From assembly GCA_902805475.1 (NCBI GenBank), contig CADCSX010000003.1, positions 806,001 to 870,000 of the forward strand: 64,000 nt of DNA. Direction: 5' to 3'. The stretch is from Entonaema liquescens (taxonomy: Eukaryota; Ascomycota; Sordariomycetes; Xylariales; Xylariaceae). Each line of letters starts with the position of its first letter. Position 1 is the first letter of the stretch. The notes below the pieces were generated by a model. That model searched no databases. It saw only the letters and a program-made list of their open reading frames with translations, and was not told where the DNA came from. A program made the translations under genes and the position numbers. Shown here piece after piece: positions 12,401 through 24,923 of this stretch.

Positions 12401-12911
12401 CGACGACTAGGCTGAAGATCAAGAGATTCACGATAAAAGTTACAATACGTATAGCATAAAGGTGCAGGCTTTGGTGATTATTATGGTATTCTCTATATAC
12501 GATATTATTTCACCACCCAGATACCGGGTTAGCTTCAGGGAGTGTAATTTCGAAGCTTGTCGGCATCGAATTAGCCAATATGCGTGCATACACGCAAATT
12601 AATATACTAGATATAAACCCTCTCCCCCTGTGTGAGCCTCAACATAACTCCGCCTCCCATCATGCCAGCTCACATTATCTCGTCAAAGTCATCCATCATA
12701 AACAGCATGCCAAGCTCACAGGGGTATCGCTTGGGTTAAGGAGGGTATAGAACAAGGCCGCTAAACACTTCCACTTCCAGATGCCAACCATATCAAACCA
12801 TAGCTTCATCCAAAAGGTGAGGGGAATTATTCGCCGCCTAGGTATTATATATAAAAAATCAAAAAGGGGTATCTGTAAAACACAATAGTACGAGTTCTCG
12901 TAATACCTTGT
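9462..12911. other. Non-coding stretch, about 3.45 kb
   Basis: No convincing gene. The longest frame (10461-10919, 152 codons) has no family resemblance, and a comparable frame overlaps it on the other strand. Visible structure: a pyrimidine tract at 11463-11495, an A13-type run near 11655, a TAGG tetranucleotide run at 11928-11941, and an imperfect hairpin at 10731-10773 with 9-bp CTCGTAACA arms. Confidence 0.55.
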
Positions 12912-13541
12912 TTACAGAGCGAGGGCAGCAAGGCCAGCTGCAAGAAGAGCGCCGACGGGTCCAACCTTGCCGGCAGCCGCGGTGGGAATCACGACCGGGC
13001 CGGAGGATGTAGGCGGGATGGGGACGTTAGTGGGACCTTCAGGCGTGGTGATGGGGACCGTTCCGGAGATGTAAGTTGACGGTGTCGGGGTGTAAGTGAT
13101 AACCGTAGAGCTCACGTTGGAATAGGGGTAAGAAGAGTGAGGAGCAGTTCCCGTAGGAACGAAAGTTGTTGTAGGGTACGAGGTTAAGGTAACTGGAGGA
13201 GGCTGAGAGTAGGTAACAGTGCAAGGGCAGTCTTTCAGAATGTTAGTCTCCATAGGCTTCAGTATCTAGTAAACCAATCTAGACTTACTGGTGATAGTAA
13301 GAGTGGTCTCTGTCGTAGCAGTGTATGTCACATTATGCCAGGCGAAGGTGGTGGGAGACTAGCCGACGGGTTAGAACGGTATCTAAAGGATAGCAGCCAT
13401 AGCATGTAAAGATGTTATACATACCGGGCAGTAGGTAGTGTAGTCAGTTTCCACGACCGTTGTCCAAACTGCGGTCTCACCCCAAGCATTCGCAACAGCA
13501 AACAACCCAACGGCGGGTGCGAGAATCTGAGTTAGCTGCAT
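12912..13541 (-). CDS. Small GPI-anchored cell-wall protein with TTYCP / NCPCT motif, 168 aa
   Basis: Three minus-strand exons: 13541-13425, 13358-13289 and 13231-12912, with introns of 66 and 57 nt. The second acceptor lies inside what otherwise looks like coding sequence; using it joins TTLTIT to NCPCTVTYS in frame. A signal peptide spans residues 1-19 (MQLTQILAPAVGLFAVANA). The mature part has the paired motif TDYTTYCP ... TLTITNCPCT, known from fungal wall proteins such as the clock-controlled CCG-6 type. A Ser/Thr/Pro-rich stalk suited to O-glycosylation follows, then a hydrophobic tail (GPVGALLAAGLAALAL) typical of GPI attachment. It should sit at the plasma membrane or wall. The exact role is unknown. 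Confidence 0.8.
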
Positions 13542-15171
13542 TTTGATCGGTATATTGACCACGATGGTAAAGCGAGAGGACTGGTATTATTATTATTATT
13601 CGACGTAAATCACCAAACGATTGAGTTTTACGAAACGACTGTAATGTCAGTTAAGACTCGACAAGTAGCGATTGAGATCTTGAGTGATATAAGATGTTGA
13701 AGAGGCAAGTATGTTGGAAATACATGCAGGACAGCCACCTATTTATTTTCTCTCGGACCTAGGAGGGTTGAGTCCTCTCATTGCAACCTTATGGTGGGCA
13801 ATGGCAAGCAGCCCGATCCGGCCGGTCCAGCCCGCAATCGCAGGCTAACAAGCTTGAAGGCTGGGAGCTCTCTGAATGATGCCATGCATATCAATGGCGG
13901 GCAGTTACCATATCGACAGACGCTTGTCCGGGGTTAACAAGCCACAAAGGCAGCCAACCATACGACCGATACACCTCTACACTCGTAGTCGTCGTACGGT
14001 CGGATATGAGATGCGACAATTCCGTCATCTTAATAAATAGAGTCACTCATTCCGGTCACGATTCTTCCTAAATTGCCTTGTCCGTCTCGTAATGACTCGT
14101 CGCGAAGTCAGAAGAAAAGCTATTTTCGACGCTGGACCGTAGCCTGAGGATACTTAGCTCCAAAGCTAGGCCATCTAGACGTCCAGCCTAACCATTACGG
14201 AGCGGTGGTAAGGTACGTTGCATCCAAGCTATGTCCCATCCGGTGACAGCAGACCAGAATCGGAGCTCTAGTGTACAATAGAGTGACCGTTTCCTCTGGT
14301 GTGATACGAGGTAACAGTCTCAGTAAATTGTTACTCGTGAGATGTACGGACATGTCAGCATATCTCTCGAACAAATAGCTCTTTGGGATCGTGCGATAGA
14401 TAAGGTAACAAGATAATCAGGCGGGGTTGGTGATGGCTAAACCGCTAATATGATAGGTGTTCGAAGAGCCTCCCCTGCCATTCTGGTCGATCAACAGAGG
14501 CTGACCTGAGCTGATTGGATACGTCATATATTTCGACTTTCGCTTTTTGGTAAGTGGGCTGGCAGGGCTGGTGCAGAGACACGGTGGCGGTCATGAATCT
14601 ATACCTCTTGTGGCCTATCGATGTAACGATTCTACCGAAAGGGCCGAGGAAAACCTCGTGTTGCTGAGCTACCAGTTACCAGTCACCAGTCTAAACCGAG
14701 TGCCAAAGCCCACCAGAATATATATCTTTTTTTCTCTCCTCTCTTCTCTCACCCACCCAAAGATGAGAATTAAGACCTTGATGCAATCAAAGGCTTCAAA
14801 TTTGAAGACAAAGCTATAAATTCTTTATAATAGTAAGCAATTGGGAAGAGTAATTATTAAAGGTGAGTAGAGTACCCAGGTAGGATTCGAAGTCTGGGTG
14901 TAGTTGAAGGATTGTATTGAATGATGTTGAGCCTATCCGAAAATCATGATTGAATGAAATTGTGGGATGATTGAGATTTCATAGGTTGAATTGAGTTATG
15001 GTAGAGAGATAAAGGTAAGTATCACTGCATGATAAGGACAAGAATGGATTCGATAGCAGGTGCATACATGGAAGGAGTGATACCGTGGTTCAGATCAGAT
15101 AGTAGACGGAGATTCCAGTCCGGTCAAAGCTTCCAAAAATAACTGTAATAAGGTTTAACTATTCAACGCAA
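13542..15171. other. Intergenic, about 1.6 kb, between wall protein gene and A+T-rich element
   Basis: Contains the wall-protein promoter, including a TTATTATTATTATT run near 13587. No gene seen. The 90-codon frame at 14547-14819 lacks any recognisable feature. Base composition is ordinary up to the element's left target repeat. Confidence 0.5.
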
Positions 15172-15180
15172 TAGCCGTAA
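15172..15180. repeat. Left flank of candidate 9-bp target-site duplication
   Basis: TAGCCGTAA lies directly before the left inverted repeat. The right copy at 20695-20703 reads TAGTTATCA. Three of the four differences are C/T or G/A transitions, consistent with later RIP; one is a transversion. The match is suggestive, not conclusive. Confidence 0.4.
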
Positions 15181-15214
15181 TTACAGAGGCTTATTAATAT
15201 AATTGTGCCAAAAT
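15181..15214 (+). repeat. Left terminal inverted repeat
   Basis: Begins TTACAGAGGCTTATTA and ends ...GTGCCAAAAT. Aligned to the reverse complement of 20661-20694, it differs at positions 5, 17, 23 and 30, all transitions. Confidence 0.85.
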
Positions 15215-18200
15215 CGAAAAAATAAATAAGACTATATTTAATATAATTAAGCGTGCCACAAATGCGGGAAAATTATATATTTAAAAATTAATGGTAAATA
15301 TTTAAGTTTTATACAAATTAAAAAAATAAGATTTTATAAAATATTTAATAATTAAAATATATTTTTATTATAAATTTATATTATTTAAAAACGGTATATT
15401 AAATAATATATATATTAATAATATAAGTTATTACGTATAATATTATAAAATAAAATATTTTTAATTTATACAAACTTAATTTATTATAATTATTGAATAT
15501 TGTATTTTAATTTTGCTTTATTTTCGTATAATAAAATTACTTATTTAAAACATTACGAAAAAATGTACGGTAATTATTTTAAATTACTATAGATTTTTAA
15601 TAATGACGTTTCTACTAAATTTATTTAATATCTAACTTCATTAACTTATTTATATATTTATTTATATTTATATAAAAAAAAAAAAACATTTACTAAAATT
15701 AATCTAAATTAATTAAATATTCTTAAAAACTTAGTTCGGGAAAAAGACGTAAGTGCAACGTTAAGAAAATAACTTCTAAATTAAAGATTAAAAATTAATA
15801 ATTATTACCCTCGTTTAATTTATTATTTTATATATTATATTTAATAATATAATCCTAAAATTTATACTTAATATAATAATTACTAAAATAACTATATAAT
15901 TTAATATAAACCGAAAAAAACCTATTATAACTATTTGGATATTATACGAACTACCGTTAATAAGTTTCGTACGGTATTAAAATAACAACGTTACAATTTG
16001 TAATAAAAAAAGTATTAATATAACTTAATTTTTATATTAACACTTACTTAACTTTAATAGATTTTTATACGATGATTACAAAGCGGTTAAATAAAGTTAC
16101 CATAATATATTAAATTACGTTATGGTAATACGGAGCTAATTTTTATCTTTCGATAAAGAAGAATATAAAAAGGTTTATATTTTACCAAACGGTTAATTAA
16201 GTAAAATTAAATTACCTATCCTTATTTAATATTTTTTATTATAATATTAATTATTGTATAAAAGATAAATAAAAATATATTATATTTGTAACTACCCGAA
16301 AAGCCGAGTAACAAAAGTTTAATTAAAGTAAAAACCATTTTTATTAAATATCTTATTAACAATTATTTAAATATATATAATAAAAAATAAATATTTGTAC
16401 GAAGATATTAATATAATAATAATAATGATAATAGTAATAATGGTATTATTATTATTGTTATTATTAAAAAAAGAAAAAAAAAAAAATAAAAATTTTAAAT
16501 GTAAAAATTTTTTTAAATAAAAGGAAATATTTTATACAAAAAATAATTATTTAATATATTTGGAAATTTTTATTATACAATTTTAATGTACTTTTTTTAT
16601 ACGTTTATTATTATTAATTATATTAATATATTTTTTTGCATTTTTATTTTATATGATAATATATTTATATAATAAATTATATAAAATTTAAAACTTTTAT
16701 AACTTTTTTTATAAATTATTTACTCATATTAATAAAAAAAATTAATATTAAAAAAATCATTTATTATTTATTATATTATCGTTAACGCCATTTATTATTT
16801 ATTACTTATTTATATACGAGATTTATCCATAACATTTACTTTACTTAAATTATACGAAAATAAAGAAAAAAAAAAAAAAAAAAAAAATATTAATTTATAA
16901 ACTTTTCCTTTTCCTTTTTTTTTTTTATTTTTTTTCTTTACTTTTATACGATCTTTATATTTAACGTTTTAATAAAATAACTAAATTATATTCTACTTCA
17001 AAAATATATAATACTTCATATATTAATATAATAAAAATTAATATTAAATTTTATTAATTTTACGGTAAATTTTTTTTTTATATAATTTATTTTTAAATTG
17101 TAACATTAAAAAACAATATTATTATTATTAATAATAATAAAAATTCTTTTAAAAAACTTATTAAGAAAATCCATAACTTTAAATCGTACAAAAATTCCAA
17201 TAATTATATATTGGTTAATTAAAATACCTTTATTTACCAACATCTTATTCCTTATCTTTTTATCCTAAAAAACAAATATATTCTTGTCTTTATAACATAA
17301 ATATTTGCTTCGTTTAAAGTAATAAAACAGTTAATTATTAATTTTTTTTTACATACAATTTGGTATTTTAATATTATATAAAATAAATTTAATAAAAAAG
17401 ACTTATTTTTTAATAATTTATGATATTATTTTAATATTAATATATATTTTATAAAATGGATTTTAAACAAAAATAAAAATCTTTCGTTTTTTATATTTAT
17501 TTTAAATTTATTAAAATTTTTATATAATTATAATATTACTATATAAATAATTAAAATTACCAGAATTAAAAATTAATAAGAAAGATTTATTAATTAAAAC
17601 TTTAAATATAAAAAAAATTTAAATATAAAATATATTATTATATTTTATAAAATGCTTACAAATAAAGTTTTTATTAATATAAATCTTAAAACACAATAAA
17701 TATAAAATATTTATATAATATAAAAAAATTTTATTATAAAGAAATTATAAAATAGTAAAAAATATCGAAAAATATATATTATATATTATATTATCTAAAT
17801 AATTCTTAAATATATAGATAAATTTAAATTTTTTAATAATTATATAAAATTAGAAAATAATAATAAAAACGGAAATTTTATCTTTATTAAAAAAAAAAAG
17901 TTTTATTTTATTATTAAATAAAAAATAAAAAATAAAAACCTTTTTATATGAATTTATAATAAAAAATATAAGGTATTAACTTTTATATTAAATAGTTTTG
18001 GTTATATTGGTAACTTTTTTTAAATAAATTACAAAATCCCAAAATTATTTATTTTTTTTAAAAGTAAATATGGTATATAGTTTTATACGTTATAACCATA
18101 ATTGTTAATCTTGAAACGTATTAAATTTATTTATTATTAAATAATATTAATATTTTTATTGTAATTATAAGAATAATTATATAAATTATTATTACTAAGG

Positions 18201-20660
18201 TTATTATAATTATTAATTTTTCGTTTAATTTATTATATAAATTTATTAAATGAAAATGTTAAAAAAAATTTAAGAATATTATTAATTTTTAAGTTTGTGG
18301 AAGATTATTTAAGTTTTAATATTAGAGATTTTATTAATAATAAATACAAGGATATTTATGAATTTATTTTTAAATCTGTTCCTAAACATTTAACCTTTAT
18401 ATAAATATTTTTTTATATAAATAAAATTATCTTAATTTATTAGTTTAAGAAATAATATAATTATATAATTAAATATTAAATTGGTTTTTTAATATTATAG
18501 AATAGTTATTTAATATTTAAGGTTTTATATAATAAAGGATAATACATTTTAAATAATTAATATTAAATTTTATTATAATTTATTATTATGATTATTATTA
18601 TATAATTTATAATTTGTTGTTATGATTATCGCTATTGTTATTATTATTCGATTTTGGATTTATATAACATTAATCTTTAAGATTTAAATGATTTTTATCG
18701 TTTTTATTTTCTATTATATTTATATTTAATATATTTTTAAAAAATATTATTTTTTTATAAACTTCTTCTCATCATATATTTATTTATCGTATAATTTATT
18801 AAATTTTATTTTTTAATGGAAAATTTTAAATATATTTTAACTTTTTTTTTAACCTAATAAAGTTATTTTAAAAGGGAAATTTTATAACATATAATTTAAA
18901 CAAGTTTCCGTTATTAAATTATATTTAAAATTTTATATAAAACTTATTATATATTTTAATAAAAAGTTAAATATAATTATCTTTTTTTATACAATTTAAA
19001 TTAATAATTTTAAAATAATTTTCATATTATATTAAAGTTTTTTTAAAAAAATATTAATTAATATTATTATCTTTAATAGCAATTTTAATCTTAACTAAAA
19101 AACTAATATTAATATTAATTTTCTATTACAAAATAAAATCAAAATTAAACAAAAAAAAGTTTTTTTAAAGTCGACTTTATACAACGTTTTTTTAATTTTA
19201 TTAAAGATAAATATAATGCTTATTTTATTTAATAACAAAAATATTAACTTCTTTTCGTACAACCGGTATATATATAACTAAAAAAACAATTTCAAAAACA
19301 AAATTATTACAAATTTAAAACTTATAATTTTTTAATCGTTTAAATAAAACTTATTAAATTTTAATATTAATATTTATACGTTAATTTTCGTACAAATATA
19401 TTTATTTTTTAACATATTAAATATAATATTTTAAACTATCTTTACTAAAATTCTATTTAAATATTATTTATATTTCGTCCATAATAAAAATAATTATTAA
19501 ATTCTACTATAAATCTGTTTTTATTAAAATATTTATTTTATAAAAAAGTTTAATAAACGCTAAATAATAATAATAATTTTTTTCTTTTATCGGCATAAAT
19601 TATACAAAACATATAACTTAATTTTCGTACAATATATAAATATTATTTTAAAATATTAATAATAATATTTTTAAACTAAAAAATTTAATATTAAATAACA
19701 AATTTTAAATACTTATTTATAATATTATAAATATAAAATTCCTAACGTTTTAATTTATTATAATTATTAACATTTTAAATTTAATTAAAATCGTATATAA
19801 TAAATTTTTTTTTTTATTTTCAAAAATGTTACATACAACAATAAATTATATTAAGGAAAAACTTTTTATATATTTTATATAAAATATTTTTATTTTAAAT
19901 TAAAAAAAGAAAAAAAAATCATTATATTCGTACAAACCGTAAGAAATAATTACTATTTTTATTTTTAACGCAATTATATATATATTATTGTCCAAATTTA
20001 TTTAATTGTTTAAATTTAAAAAATTCTTTTATTAAAATAATTTTTATATCGTCAATTCTTTATTATTTTTTAATTATAATTTTCGTACAACATTTTAAAT
20101 CAAAATTTTATCAAACTTATTAAAATTACCTTTAAATAATATTATATCCTTTATTATTTAATTAATTACATATATTCTAATCTAATAAATTAAATTAAAA
20201 AAATAATAATAAAATATTTTTTTTTAAATCTTTAAATATAAATTTATTATTTTGTACGCAATATTATCTTTATAATCCCCAGGATTTTATTATACAATTT
20301 AATATTCTATATAATAATTTCCATTAATACTTTTGTTTAAATTCTACCAAAATTTAATCAATAATAAATTTTTCGTAAAACCAAACAATAATATCACGCT
20401 AATACAATTAAAAATCAATAAATTTTCGTCCCATTATATCAAAATATCGTACAAAATAAAAAAAAAACGTAAATAATATTAAAATATAAAAAAATATATA
20501 ATATATATTAATATATCTAATATACCCCTCATTTATACTTATCCATATTAAACTATTTATATAAATACATAAATATTAAAATACTATCCGAAAAATATTA
20601 TAGCTAATACGTAACTATACTATTATTGCCTTTTTTAAAAAAATTTATTTCTTTTTTTTT

Positions 20661-20694
20661 ATTTTAGCACAGTTATACTAATAAGCCTCCGTAA
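20661..20694 (-). repeat. Right terminal inverted repeat
   Basis: Read on the minus strand it begins TTACGGAGGCTTATTA and ends ...GTGCTAAAAT, pairing with the left repeat. It keeps more G and C at the outer positions, so it is probably closer to the ancestral sequence there. Confidence 0.85.
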
Positions 20695-20703
20695 TAGTTA
20701 TCA

Positions 20704-21559
20704 TAGATAGGTAAAGATAGGAATTATGATAGGTAAGCGCATTCAACGGGGATTAAAAACATTTGGAACATTGGAATTTCCCAATTGTTTCTCTTAAACC
20801 AGAAACTTCAACAAGCGAACTTATTACAATCACTATCCGAAATATCTCAACAACATACCTTGTGCTTCCTCGGTTGAAATGGAATACTTGGCCCAATATT
20901 CCGTCATTTGGAACATTGAGCCTGAGTACAACCATATGGTAATACGACAAACATGTGTGATGCTGCGAATTACCTTTGGATCCGCCTAATTGTCCTGGCT
21001 CCCGAAAGAAATCCGTTAGGTCTGACAGAAATATCACCGGTTTCTTCGTCACGACTTCCTCGAACTACCCAACTAATGATTAAGGTAATGGATAGAGAAA
21101 CTCCCAGCGATGTCGGTTAGCCCCGGAGGGGGGTGGTACACACTAAGAACCAAGAAGTCAGATACAGTTTATCCAACCGTCAGCTCCTTATGAAGACCAG
21201 GCTGCGATATTCGGAGTGCCGGCGACGAAGAGTGAGCTTTGGGACTTCTATTCAGGCCACCAATACAATGACAGCTAGAATAAGAGTAGGAGGCTTTCTC
21301 CGTCGAGTCAATAGTGAAAGAGGTATTTTGTTCTCCCAACCGGACCACAACCCATCCGAGATCACCAATAGCACGTCACCACCGATATTTCCGTTACATC
21401 GTGGTTCCTAAAAAATTTGATGGGCTCGGCTTCGACTTGCAGTTCTCCGCCGATGCCTATTGGACATTAAGCAAGCGAATACGCCAAGCAACGGCCCGGA
21501 AAATTTTCAACTCTTAGCTTTCCCCTGATAGGTCGTATGTACCTTGCATGATGGCATAT
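20704..21559. other. Degenerate non-repetitive sequence next to the transposon
   Basis: Base composition returns to normal. Short overlapping frames on both strands (for example minus 21052-20753 and plus 21133-21411) have protein-like composition but no recognisable family and no full gene. This may be gene debris. Confidence 0.35.
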
Positions 21560-22290
21560 TACTTCTGCTGACTGCTATAACAACCCTCACCGGCTTCGAA
21601 TAGTACGCCCAATATCTCGGTGTGCCGGATGTCTCTGAGGGATGTACCTGCAGACTGGCTTTGCTCCAATGAATTGACTAGCACCATGTGATTTGGCTGC
21701 AGGAGGAGATCAGCCTTAGCGTTGAAGCCTAGTAGAGGGTTTCCTTTCGATGCCACTTTCCCCTCGCTCTCTGGAGAGACTTGCTTTATTTGATGGCTAA
21801 AATTCACGTACAACTGTTCTGGTGAATCATCACACTAAAGTCACCCAGTCGAGGGCGAGAACGTTATGCGATTTCAGGGCCGCTTGGAATTCCACATGCC
21901 ACTCGCAGCGACGTAAGTAGAGCATATTGCCTTTCTTTCTCCAAGAGTCGGATTTAGCCAAGGATCTCGAACCGATGCGTTAGCTCACAGCACACAGCAA
22001 CTGACAACCAGGATGTCGTGGACAGACGTGAGGGGCCTCACCTTGGCCGAAAAACTAGTGATCTGTACGTAAGGAAAAGTGAAGAGATTTAAGCCTTGAT
22101 CAAAGCCTTCCGGTATATGAATGACCGAGTACTGCCCGGTTGCCTTGGCTGTGGTTGGCTGTCGAGTTATAGCTTCCTCGGCTACCAAACAAACATGCCG
22201 TCCACTTCGGTTTAGCAAGCTATCCGCAAGCCTTTGTGGATCGTGATGCATGCGTGGCAAAAGCAAATCAGGATGTTATCCTGTCTCTTG
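21560..22290 (-). pseudogene. Probable decayed multi-exon gene, family unknown
   Basis: Three minus-strand blocks look like successive exons. One at about 22287-22049 includes TGQYSVIHIPEGFDQGLNLF and ends at a GTGAGG donor. A second at about 21929-21845 includes YLRRCEWHVEFQAALKSHNV. A third at about 21801-21560 includes FSHQIKQVSPESEGKVASKG and NHMVLVNSLEQ. AG acceptors lie between them. I could not build an intact frame with a start codon, and upstream sequence is broken by stops. I do not recognise the protein. Placement beside a RIP-damaged transposon fits decay, but a poorly resolved real gene is possible. Confidence 0.3.
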
Positions 22291-24363
22291 GATCCCCGTC
22301 CCGTGGTTGATGGTGTGAAGGCGCGGGCCCTAGCGCTCAACGGTCCGGAGTTGCGGGTACCCAACTCGGTGACTAAATCTCTAGGCGTTGGTATCGGTCG
22401 ATTCCGGCTCAACACCCGGGTGCCTTAGTGGCTACATAGCTATGTCAACATTGGCCATACTTTTTGTTGATCCACTCGACCGTGAATAGCTCGAGGTCGA
22501 AGACTTCGAAAGTCAAGTCTTATTACTCATATCTATTAGAACCACGGCCTGGTGGCGCCAAAGACCACGCAAAGTTCTTCCAAGGTTTCCACAACTTTTC
22601 TGCCACCACGCCTACCCAGCGAAAGACTAGAACATCTACCTTGTTCTCCCTCGCGAAGCATAGTCGTGCCTAGTGCTCTCGACTGAGAAATTTGCTCGGG
22701 CACCAGTGCTATAGCGCCTCATTGAGCACATGCAGCTGCAGCCCGTTCAATAATCCATCACACGCGCGTCAGTACGTTGCGTTGGCAACGGGGAAGCAAA
22801 GAAGAAAATTTTATAAGCTTTAATCACAAGTCTAACTAGTTCAAAAATCTTCAACTACCGGTCTGCTTACCCCATTGTGCTCACTCACTGGAACTATATT
22901 CCCGCTTGAAGTTCCATCTCGGGCGCAAGGAATGCGCTTATTGCATCCAATATGACTTTCTTCGCGATATCCTACAGGGTTATTGTCATGTCAGCAGTCT
23001 ATTAGCGATGTGAACAATTCATCTAAATACCTGCTAACTGGTACCACGTATTGATTACTCTCGGCAGGGCGACTGAGGAGAGAATCGCATCCGAAGCACA
23101 AAGCCCAATGACTGCGACGGTCTATCGGGCTACATCGTTGAAGACCTAGATGCGGTGATAGAATATACCTCTTTCTCAATTTCGTCGGGCGAGACTGTAT
23201 CCTCTCACGGCCTGCCACATCAGTGCTAATGCCACATGGGATATGTCAGGTACCAGGAACAAGATCTTAAAGCTGACCAATCGGGTTCTAGAACCAGATC
23301 GAGTCCAGCCAGCTGCTAATGCAGGGCAGAAATCCTTTGCTTGTTTTCTTTGTGTGCCACCCCCTTCTAGTCCTTTGTAAATTTTCATCTTATCCTGGCA
23401 GATAGCCCACCCGAATCTCTCGGATTGGTGGAAGCACGAATTTTTGCCTGTGAAGCCTGGGTCGCCATCCTCGCCGAATTCATTAAGCTCACACCCCATC
23501 GTTATCTGTCAGCCCTAAAATAGCATTGCCAAGGTTTCCGTCAGATGCCGTCCGCCAGGCTCCGCAACTTTCGAGGGTGGGCATTTTGATGGGGTGCCGC
23601 TGACCACTAATGCCTTCTAGAATGGCTCAGTGGACCATCATCCGGATCAAGAGTCGATGCATACACTTTAGCATTTCATATTCACCGCCGCTAGGCTGAT
23701 GCTAGGCTCAAATATCTGGGTTTAGCAATGTTTGTCCCGGCTACAAGGAACCATTAGTGAGAAGTTTTCCATCTAAGCTGCTGGGCCGGCTGCACTGAGG
23801 ATGCAACCCTGATTCAGGAACATGTCATCCTTCTCGACCTCTGCAGCTACCTCCTCGGGCTGCTGTGGCTGCGCTGTCTGATACATTCACGGCACCAGGG
23901 GGATTGGATGGATCCTGGATCATAGAATCGGTCCAGGACCCCCCGCCGCATACTAACGCAGTACTCGCTCTAGTCTCTAGACGTGCTTGACATTCCTTGT
24001 ACATCGATACATTAGATTCCTCGATTGGCTGGGCTAGAACAATGATGGTAGAACCACGAGCCGACCTCGCGTGGTCTTTGTCTCTCCAGATTTTATATAA
24101 GACGTTGTGCCATCCCGCACACTTAGTCTGTCTATCACTTCTATAACGCCAACAATCTTCTGATTCTATACATTCTCTTTCAGCTCTTGGTAGCTATTAT
24201 TCCTTCTTTTCAAAGCTTATTCGTGATACATTCATTTAAACACGAAGCTCTACAACCCTTAGCTACAACTTACATTCCCTATAAAACTGAATCCGAAGCC
24301 ACAGTGCAATAAGCCAACAGAAATAGATATTTTTACTATCTTCATAAACATATAACAAACAAA
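22291..24363. other. About 2 kb without a supportable gene
   Basis: Scattered frames of 60-107 codons occur on both strands, none recognised. A short minus-strand frame at 23886-23773 encodes 37 residues rich in Gln, Pro and Glu and could be a stray exon. The last 270 bp carry the promoter and leader of the secreted-protein gene. Confidence 0.4.
24093..24101 (+). promoter_or_regulatory. TATA-like box upstream of the secreted-protein gene
   Basis: TTATATAAG lies about 260 bp before the ATG at 24364. It is followed by a pyrimidine- then A-rich leader (CAAACAAAATGG at the start codon), a common layout for highly expressed fungal secreted proteins. Confidence 0.4.
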
Positions 24364-24923
24364 ATGGGTCTATTCACCAAGATCGCCGCCGTCGTTGCCG
24401 CCTCGGCTACTCTGGTCAGCGCCAACTCGTTCACCTTCATCAACCAGGACGGCACTACCCGCCACATCAACTTCACCCCTCTGCAGGACAGCCAGGTATC
24501 GCTCCTATCACGATCGGAGGAAACAGCCAAGCTAGGGTCGACTTCCCCCAGGGATGGATCGGTAACGCTTACGCCTTCGCCGACGGTGCCCCTGATATCC
24601 CAGGCATGCTCGCTGAGGTTGCTTTCAACGGCTGGAACGGCTTGACATACTTTGACGTCTCGGCCATCGTGAACCCTGGCGATGTTAACAATGTTAAGCT
24701 GATGTACCCTGCCAGCCAAATGCAGGCGGCGGAGAAGGTTTCCGTGTCGGGATGTGACGTGTTCCCTTGCGGCAACGCTTACTACCTCCCCGACGACATC
24801 CAGACCGTCACGACCCCGGAAGTAGACCTCATCGTCACCCTCGGCGGTGGTGCCCCTGCCCGCCGTGATGTTGAGACCATGGTTGTCCCCCGCAGCTACG
24901 TTCTCGGCAAGCTTTCCGCATAA
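24364..24923 (+). CDS. Small secreted protein, frame broken by one base (or alternatively spliced)
   Basis: The signal peptide MGLFTKIAAVVAASATLVSA is followed by NSFTFINQDGTTRHINFTP. At the C4 run 24476-24479 the frame shifts: the rest of the conserved protein (GIAPITIGGNSQARVDFPQG, NGWNGLTYFDVSAIVNPGD, SGCDVFPCGNAYYLPDD) reads one base out of register to the stop at 24923. One extra C in that run would restore a single frame of about 186 residues. Alternatively a 56-nt intron (24496-24551, GTATCG...CAG) gives an intact 167-residue protein but deletes the middle segment. I recall this fold from fungal extracellular proteins of unknown function, and the lost segment looks conserved, so a missing base is preferred. 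Two cysteines lie in the GCDVFPCG motif. Confidence 0.65.

Larger units (their letters stand above)
15181..20694. mobile_element. 5.5-kb RIP-degraded TIR DNA transposon
   Basis: An abrupt block of sequence that is visibly well over 80% A+T, against near-balanced flanks. It begins and ends exactly at 34-bp terminal inverted repeats (15181-15214 and 20661-20694). The repeats match at 30 of 34 positions and all four mismatches are transitions, which is what C-to-T repeat-induced point mutation produces. Stops saturate all six frames and no coding remnant can be read, so the transposase family is unknown. The length and the possible 9-bp target duplication would suit a Mutator-like element; hAT elements make 8-bp duplications. 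The degraded zone does not spill past the repeats, so RIP acted on one dispersed element. Confidence 0.85.

Noticed and set aside
15181..20694. Mitochondrial DNA insertion or centromere core
   Set aside because: No mitochondrial gene can be read, the block has TIRs at both ends, and 5.5 kb bounded by balanced DNA fits one RIP-mutated element better.
23773..23886. 37-residue Gln/Pro/Glu-rich minus-strand frame as a small gene
   Set aside because: Too short, with no splice partners or conserved motif; kept only as a remark.
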